Part shown: positions 59,597 through 64,000 of the stretch, one piece after another
Layout of the letters: each line of letters opens with the position of its first letter
How positions within the stretch are numbered: the stretch's first letter is position 1
DNA from: Pseudomonadota bacterium
GTDB taxonomy: Bacteria > Pseudomonadota > Gammaproteobacteria > Steroidobacterales > Steroidobacteraceae
Direction: 5' to 3'
Assembly: GCA_016720075.1 (NCBI GenBank)
Contig: JADJXW010000002.1
Span: 124,001-188,000, forward strand
DNA length: 64,000 bases
The notes under the pieces: model-generated
What the model saw: the letters and a program-made list of their open reading frames with translations, nothing else
Told to the model about the DNA's origin: nothing
Databases searched by the model: none
Made by a program: the position numbers and the translations under genes

Positions 59597-61425
59597 TTCA
59601 GCTCCTCATGCAGGAAGTTGGCCACGTCGATCACACTCTGCTCATTTATAAGGTCCGGAAACAGCTTGGGCATGGGCGCCTTCGGATCCTTGATGTAGGT
59701 GATGGTCGCCGCCAGGTCGCGGCGCTGCCCCAGGTTCTGCAGCTTGCGGTCGGCGATCATGTTGCCGTCGGCTCCATGGCACGACATGCAGATCTGCCCG
59801 TAGAGCCTGCGGCCGTTGGCGAGGTTCGGCGTACCGGCTGGTCCGCTGGCTGCGGCGGCGCTGCCCGTCACGTCCAGCCGCTGCGGCGCGGCGCCCGGAT
59901 TCAGCGCCATGATCACCACGCTGGGCAGGCCCAGGTCACCGAAGGCGTTGCGCGAGATATTGCCGGCGGCGAAGGCCACGTATTGCCTGCCGCCCGCTTC
60001 ATAGGTAACCACGCCTCCAGCCATCGCGCCGCCAGCCCTGGCCTTGTGCACGACCTCGCCGGTCTTGCTGTTGAACACCAGGAAGTTGCCCGCCAGGTCG
60101 CCCGCGAAGGTGACGCCACCGGCCGTCGGCGTGACGCCGGCCACCACCGGCTTTTCCGCGTGAAACTTCCAGCGCACCTCGCCCGTGTCGCGGTTGACGG
60201 CGGTGATCCAGCCCGTGGCGGGACCATCTGGCGCCACGCTTCCGCCCCAGTCGGCTTCGCCAGGCTTGTATGTTGCCGAAGCGGCAAGCTTGACGATGAA
60301 GCACACATCCACCGCGCCCACGATCAGGTTCTGGTTCGCAGGATCCAGCGCAGGTCCGTTCCATTCCACTCCGCCCGCGTATCCCGGGCACAGCCGCGTG
60401 CCTTCGGGCTTCGGCGCCTTGTGGATGTGCTCCACGGTCGTCACGGGCGTGCGGTAGGCCACGCGATGCGTATCCCGGTCGACGACGGTGAGGTAGCCAT
60501 CCTTGCCACCGATGGCCACGAAGTCGCGCGTACCGGAACGGAACAGCGCGGGCGCAGCCGCCAGATCCAGGTCCATCCAGTCCCCGGGCGCCACCTGGTG
60601 CCACCATTTCAGCGCGCCCGTGCGCGCATCCAGCACCAGGATCGAATTCGTGAACAGGTTGTCGCCAGGCCGGTACGCGTGGTCGATGTCCGGCCAGGGA
60701 TTGCCCACGGGCACGAACAGCTCGCCGGTGGTCACATCCAGCGTCATCGCGCCCCAGAATCCACCGCCACCGGTTTTCGCGGTTTCAGGACGCTTCCAGG
60801 TTTCGGCGCCGGTCTCCTTGCCCATGGGAATGGTATAGAAGCGCCACAGCTCGCGCCCGGTGCCGGCGTCATAGGCCATCACTCGCCCGCGGATGCCCAC
60901 ATCGCTGCCCGCGATGCCCATGTACACCACACCGCCCCAGGCCAGCGGCGCACCGGAAGTGGACTCGCCGTGCTTCTGGGAGGCAATCACGCTCTTCCAG
61001 AGCAGCTTGCCGGTGGCCGCATCCAGCGCCACCAGCCGGCCATCGCATGTGCCCCGGAAGATGCGCCCGTTCAGCAGCGCCACGCCACGGCTCGATCCGC
61101 CGCAACGCGCCTCCTCGGGCTGGTAGACGAACTTCCACTTCAGCGCGCAATTGGTGGCATCCAGCGCAACCGTCTCGCGCGCGGTGCCCGTGTAGATCAC
61201 GCCATCCTGCACGACCAGGCCGCCATGAAAGGAGGTGGGGCCATCGATCTGCACCCTGCACACCTCGCCCAGCTGCGCGGCATTGGCAAGCGTGATCTGC
61301 TTCAGCTGCGAATAGCGCTGGCCATCAAGCGAATTGTTGTAGCTCGGCCAGTTGGCTCCGGGCGACGCTTCCTGGCCGGAAACGGCGGCCGAAAAGACCA
61401 GCATCACGGCAAGCGCGAATCTCAT
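59593..61425 (-). CDS. PQQ-dependent dehydrogenase with C-terminal cytochrome c domain
   Basis: The 610-residue protein has a signal peptide (to about residue 17, AAVSGQ) and an eight-bladed quinoprotein propeller with repeated tryptophan-docking segments (VALDATNCALKW, VALDAATGKLLWKS, VVDRDTHRVAY). A C-terminal haem domain carries CMSCH (546-550) with a probable Met ligand in APMPKLF (M585). The order, propeller then cytochrome, is that of quinohaemoprotein alcohol dehydrogenases. The vicinal CC disulfide of classical enzymes is RC here (107-108). It probably oxidises an alcohol or aldehyde in the periplasm; no PQQ synthesis genes are in the window. AGGAG precedes the ATG by 6 nt. Confidence 0.9.
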   Translation of the reverse strand: MRFALAVMLVFSAAVSGQEASPGANWPSYNNSLDGQRYSQLKQITLANAAQLGEVCRVQIDGPTSFHGGLVVQDGVIYTGTARETVALDATNCALKWKFVYQPEEARCGGSSRGVALLNGRIFRGTCDGRLVALDAATGKLLWKSVIASQKHGESTSGAPLAWGGVVYMGIAGSDVGIRGRVMAYDAGTGRELWRFYTIPMGKETGAETWKRPETAKTGGGGFWGAMTLDVTTGELFVPVGNPWPDIDHAYRPGDNLFTNSILVLDARTGALKWWHQVAPGDWMDLDLAAAPALFRSGTRDFVAIGGKDGYLTVVDRDTHRVAYRTPVTTVEHIHKAPKPEGTRLCPGYAGGVEWNGPALDPANQNLIVGAVDVCFIVKLAASATYKPGEADWGGSVAPDGPATGWITAVNRDTGEVRWKFHAEKPVVAGVTPTAGGVTFAGDLAGNFLVFNSKTGEVVHKARAGGAMAGGVVTYEAGGRQYVAFAAGNISRNAFGDLGLPSVVIMALNPGAAPQRLDVTGSAAAASGPAGTPNLANGRRLYGQICMSCHGADGNMIADRKLQNLGQRRDLAATITYIKDPKAPMPKLFPDLINEQSVIDVANFLHEELK

Positions 61426-61502
61426 GCAGGCTCCTGGAAATCCCCCGCCCTGTCCCCGGGCGTCCGCGCCAGCCTAGCACCCCGGGAGGCGGGTTGACAC
61501 CG

Positions 61503-62534
61503 TCACTCGAACAGCCGCCACTCCGGCTGGTAGTTCAATCCAAGCTGCACGATGCGGTTCAGCAGCTGCTCATAGGAAATGCCGGCCACGTCGCCGGATT
61601 CCGCGAAATCCTCGCCATAAGTGAGGTTCGGATTCGCATTGGCCTCGAGCACGAAGACGCTGCCATCGGCCTTCAGGCGCATGTCCATGCGCGCATAGCC
61701 GCTCATGTGCAGCGCGCGATACACGCGCTTGGCAAGCTGCGTGATCCGGGCCACCTGCGCCTCGGGCAGATCCCCGGCGGGGCCCGTGCGGATGCCGTGA
61801 CGGCGCTGGTAGGCCGGATCCCACTTCACCTTGCGCGTGGCGATGCCCGCCTGCACATCCGACAGCTTGCCGAAATCCAGCTCCCATACCGGGAATGCGG
61901 TCAGCCGCTCATTGCCCATCACGCCCACATACAGCTCGCGCCCTTCTATGTACTGCTCGGCCAGCGCATCGCTCTGCGCCTGCTCGTGGATGAACTGCAC
62001 GCGCTCGCGCAGGCGCTCCGGGTCGTGGACGATGGAAGCCTGCGAGATTCCCAGCGAGGCGTCGTCCGTGGCGGATTTCACGAACAGCGGGAACTCCAGC
62101 CCCCGCGGCTCGCGCCAGGCCTTGCCCCAGGGAAACAGGTGGAACCTCGGCGTGGGAATGCGGTGATACGCAAGGATCTGCTTGGTCAGCACCTTGTCAC
62201 GACTGAGCATCATGCCGCGCGGATTGCAGCCGGTGTAAGGCTGGCGCATCAGTTCGAGCAGTGCCACCACGTAGTGGTCGTAGGTCACGATGCCGGAGAA
62301 CTCCTCCAGCAGGTTGAAGGCGATCTCCGGGCGCCAGTCACGCACGACGCGGCGCAATTCTCCGATCTTGTCGCCCATGCCCAGCACGCGCACCTCGTGC
62401 CCGGCGTTCGACAGCGTCGAGAGCACGTTGTATTCGGTGCGGCAGGCCTCGATCTCGTCTTCCGACAGGCCGCGCAGGTCGTCCGGTGGAATCAGGTCAG
62501 CGTTGACCAGCAGCAGGATTCGCCGCTTCTTCAC
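61503..62534 (-). CDS. ATP-grasp ligase, D-Ala-D-Ala ligase-like
   Basis: The 343-residue protein begins MKKRRILLLVNADLIPPDD. ATP-grasp landmarks are visible: a FNLLEEFSG segment, SRDKVLTKQILAYHRIPTP, FPLFVKSATDDASLGIS (nucleotide-binding Lys), EQYIEGRELYVGV, and YARMDMRLKADGSVFVLEANANPNL with the metal-binding E and N. It should join a carboxylate to an amine using ATP, but the substrates are unknown; it is not near mur or ddl genes. It overlaps the metallopeptidase stop in ATGA, forming a two-gene unit. Confidence 0.85.
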   Translation of the reverse strand: MKKRRILLLVNADLIPPDDLRGLSEDEIEACRTEYNVLSTLSNAGHEVRVLGMGDKIGELRRVVRDWRPEIAFNLLEEFSGIVTYDHYVVALLELMRQPYTGCNPRGMMLSRDKVLTKQILAYHRIPTPRFHLFPWGKAWREPRGLEFPLFVKSATDDASLGISQASIVHDPERLRERVQFIHEQAQSDALAEQYIEGRELYVGVMGNERLTAFPVWELDFGKLSDVQAGIATRKVKWDPAYQRRHGIRTGPAGDLPEAQVARITQLAKRVYRALHMSGYARMDMRLKADGSVFVLEANANPNLTYGEDFAESGDVAGISYEQLLNRIVQLGLNYQPEWRLFE

Positions 62535-63580
62535 AGTGCGTAGTTCTCCCGGTTACGTTTGAGTATGCCCCTCACCACGCGCTGCGCCAGCGCGCTGAAC
62601 TCGCGGCGCGCGCCGCGCCGGTCGGTCTTGAGGTGCAGGTGCATGTGGCTGCAGCGATGCAGCAGCACATCCAGCGCATGCTCCACCACGTAGTGATGCA
62701 GGTGGGCGCGCCGGACCAGCTGGCGCTCGAGCTCCGGCCGGATCGACCGCAGGTAGCTCGCCGCGGCGTCGCGCCGCCGCGTCGGCCGTCGCGAAAATAT
62801 GCGGCACAGCGCCCGGTCGTAGCGACCATCCTCCAGAACGTAGCGGCTCGCCTTGCCCCGATAGTGCTCGGCCAGGGTGCGCCGGGAGCGGGCGACCGGC
62901 TCCACCTCCCGTCGCGTGCGCACGCATGGCGCGCGCGCGGCGATCTCGCGCATCAGTTCATCCACGTACTCGAGCTTGCGCAGCGCCGGCCAGCCGGCGT
63001 ATTCGCGCCGCCAGCGAGCGCGGGGCGACAGCCAGACGGCAAATGTCTCGGCGAAGTCCTCGGTTGGATGGCTCTGCGCATACCAGTGGTCCAGGTGCAG
63101 CACGTAGCGACGGCTCGCCGGACGCGGCCGGTAGTCCTCCGGATATTTCTCGGCCGCACTGCCGAACACTCGCCGGAAATCCGCCCGCCGTCGCAGGCCA
63201 TGAGCCGTATCAAGCGCGTGCCCCGCCTCGTGGCGCAGGATGCGCATCAACCACTGGCTGCTGCCACCCTCGACCTGGTGCATCAGGCTGCGCTCGAGCC
63301 GCATCAACCGCGGATGCGACAGATAGAACGGCAGCGCGATCCCGGGCACGCCATCGGGCGAGAACCATTCCTCGGCGTACCAGAAATGCGGCAGGAAGCG
63401 CAGGCCGCGGCCCTTGAGTTCGCGGTGGAGCCTGCGCATGTGGTCGGCAACCCGCCCGCGGGTGCGCGACAGCGGCAGGTCGCGGAATGAAAGGCGCAGC
63501 AGCTCGTCGTCCGTCATTCGCGCGAGCACGCCGGATGATGGCGTCACCACGCCCTGCCTTGCCTTTGTGTCCTGCGCCAC
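62531..63580 (-). CDS. Putative zinc-binding metallopeptidase (HEAGH, Peptidase_Mx-like)
   Basis: The 349-residue protein has a zinc motif ILRHEAGHALDTAHGL and a downstream acidic segment EDFAETFAVWLSP that can supply the third ligand. The C-terminal part is strongly basic with many His residues (RRAHLHHYVVEHALDVLLHRCSHMHLHL). No signal peptide is seen. It resembles the putative zinc-binding metallopeptidase family of unknown role. Immediate coupling to the ATP-grasp ligase suggests a ligase/peptidase pair acting on the same peptide bond type. Confidence 0.82.
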   Translation of the reverse strand: MAQDTKARQGVVTPSSGVLARMTDDELLRLSFRDLPLSRTRGRVADHMRRLHRELKGRGLRFLPHFWYAEEWFSPDGVPGIALPFYLSHPRLMRLERSLMHQVEGGSSQWLMRILRHEAGHALDTAHGLRRRADFRRVFGSAAEKYPEDYRPRPASRRYVLHLDHWYAQSHPTEDFAETFAVWLSPRARWRREYAGWPALRKLEYVDELMREIAARAPCVRTRREVEPVARSRRTLAEHYRGKASRYVLEDGRYDRALCRIFSRRPTRRRDAAASYLRSIRPELERQLVRRAHLHHYVVEHALDVLLHRCSHMHLHLKTDRRGARREFSALAQRVVRGILKRNRENYAL

Positions 63581-63632
63581 CGCGGGTGACTATAAACCAA
63601 AGGCGGCCGCGGGCACCGCCTTCGCCCGCCGC

Positions 63633-64000
63633 TCAGTGCAGCTTGAAGCTGACGCGGAACTCCTTGCAGGACGGGACCGCGACACCTGCTCGCGTGGCCG
63701 GCTGGAAGCGCAGCGCCTCGCTCGCCCACTTCACCGCGGCGCCATCCAGCAACGAGTCACTGCTGGACCTGACCACCGACGGACCGCCGGACAGCCGGCC
63801 GCGCGCATCCGTGCACGCCCTGACAATCACCGCCCCTTCCGATGCCATGCGGATGGCCTGCGGCGGGTAGTAGTCATCGGTGGGGCGCACGGCCTCGAAG
63901 CGCAGCGGCGTATCAGGCAGCACGCTCGCCACGGGCTGGCTGTTGTCTGCCGGGACCTGCGGTGTGATGTCCATCGGCTGCAGCGGCACGGTCACGATGG
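63633..64000 (-). CDS. TonB C-terminal-domain protein, 5' end outside the window
   Basis: The last ~122 codons are visible and the frame is open past the right edge. The segment YPPQAIRMASEGAVIVRACTD followed by LDGAAVKWASEALRFQPA is the TonB C-terminal domain, which contacts TonB boxes or acts in related envelope proteins. There is no hydrophobic anchor in the visible part. The protein may be a TonB or a TonB-like energy transducer. Confidence 0.72.
   Translation of the reverse strand, partial: IVTVPLQPMDITPQVPADNSQPVASVLPDTPLRFEAVRPTDDYYPPQAIRMASEGAVIVRACTDARGRLSGGPSVVRSSSDSLLDGAAVKWASEALRFQPATRAGVAVPSCKEFRVSFKLH

Noticed and set aside
61503..62534. Ddl (D-Ala-D-Ala ligase)
   Set aside because: ATP-grasp fold is shared, but the N-terminal region and gene context (metallopeptidase, no mur/fts genes) differ from true Ddl.

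Overview
The window is 64 kb of high-GC chromosomal DNA from a Gammaproteobacterium, probably a Xanthomonadales/Nevskiales/Steroidobacter-like lineage. That placement is inferred from gene order. The minor-pilin block fimT-pilV-pilW-pilX-pilY1-pilE sits beside ispH-lspA-ileS-ribF-murJ and divergent rpsT, as in Pseudomonas. A compact MSHA pilus locus and a PA0069-type radical SAM gene point the same way. No insertion sequences, integrases, phage genes or CRISPR arrays were seen. Genes are packed tightly and many start and stop codons overlap by 1-11 nt.

Layout. 1-7722 (minus): M61 peptidase (cut by the window edge) and the pyruvate dehydrogenase operon aceE-aceF-lpdA. 7857-13292 (mostly plus): M17 aminopeptidase (frameshifted), pyrC, rnt, then grxD and a BON lipoprotein on minus, a PuuD-like membrane protein and nadC. 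13294-15972: a GAF-PAS-GGDEF-EAL protein. 16095-25595 is an envelope-lipid/glycolipid island. Its minus-strand operon encodes a DUF374 acyltransferase, an ArnT-like GT39, GtrA and a GtrB-like GT2. Divergent from it are a cytochrome P450 and a fatty-acyl-AMP ligase fused to an acyl carrier domain, followed by an LpxL-like acyltransferase (minus) and an aldehyde dehydrogenase. 25711-28678: a small cytochrome c and a lipoprotein sugar dehydrogenase/diheme cytochrome.

28746-43129 is a conserved housekeeping block: tRNA-Thr, the minor type IV pilins with a very short PilY1, ispH, lspA, ileS, ribF, murJ, rpsT, obgE, rpmA, rplU, ispB and tRNA-Pro. 43311-52934 is the MSHA operon (mshI, a PilN-like gene, mshJ, an mshK-like fragment, mshL, mshE, mshG, pilin, mshC, mshD, mshO, mshP), which lacks mshM, mshN, mshF and mshQ. 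52896-64000 (all minus): a YjdF/DUF2238 membrane protein, a radical SAM gene with a near-consensus LexA box over its start, glcF-glcE-glcD-DUF4126, a SnoaL-like protein with a PQQ/haem dehydrogenase, an ATP-grasp/zinc-metallopeptidase pair, and the end of a TonB-domain gene.

Themes. The window carries two pilus machines and a c-di-GMP enzyme, several periplasmic haem/quinoprotein oxidation genes, and a lipid-modification island that is the best candidate for an undescribed system. Four genes that should be intact (pepA-like, ileS, murJ, mshL) are each split by an apparent one-base shift in or near a G/C-rich run. At least ileS and murJ are normally essential, so assembly or sequencing error is the likeliest cause.
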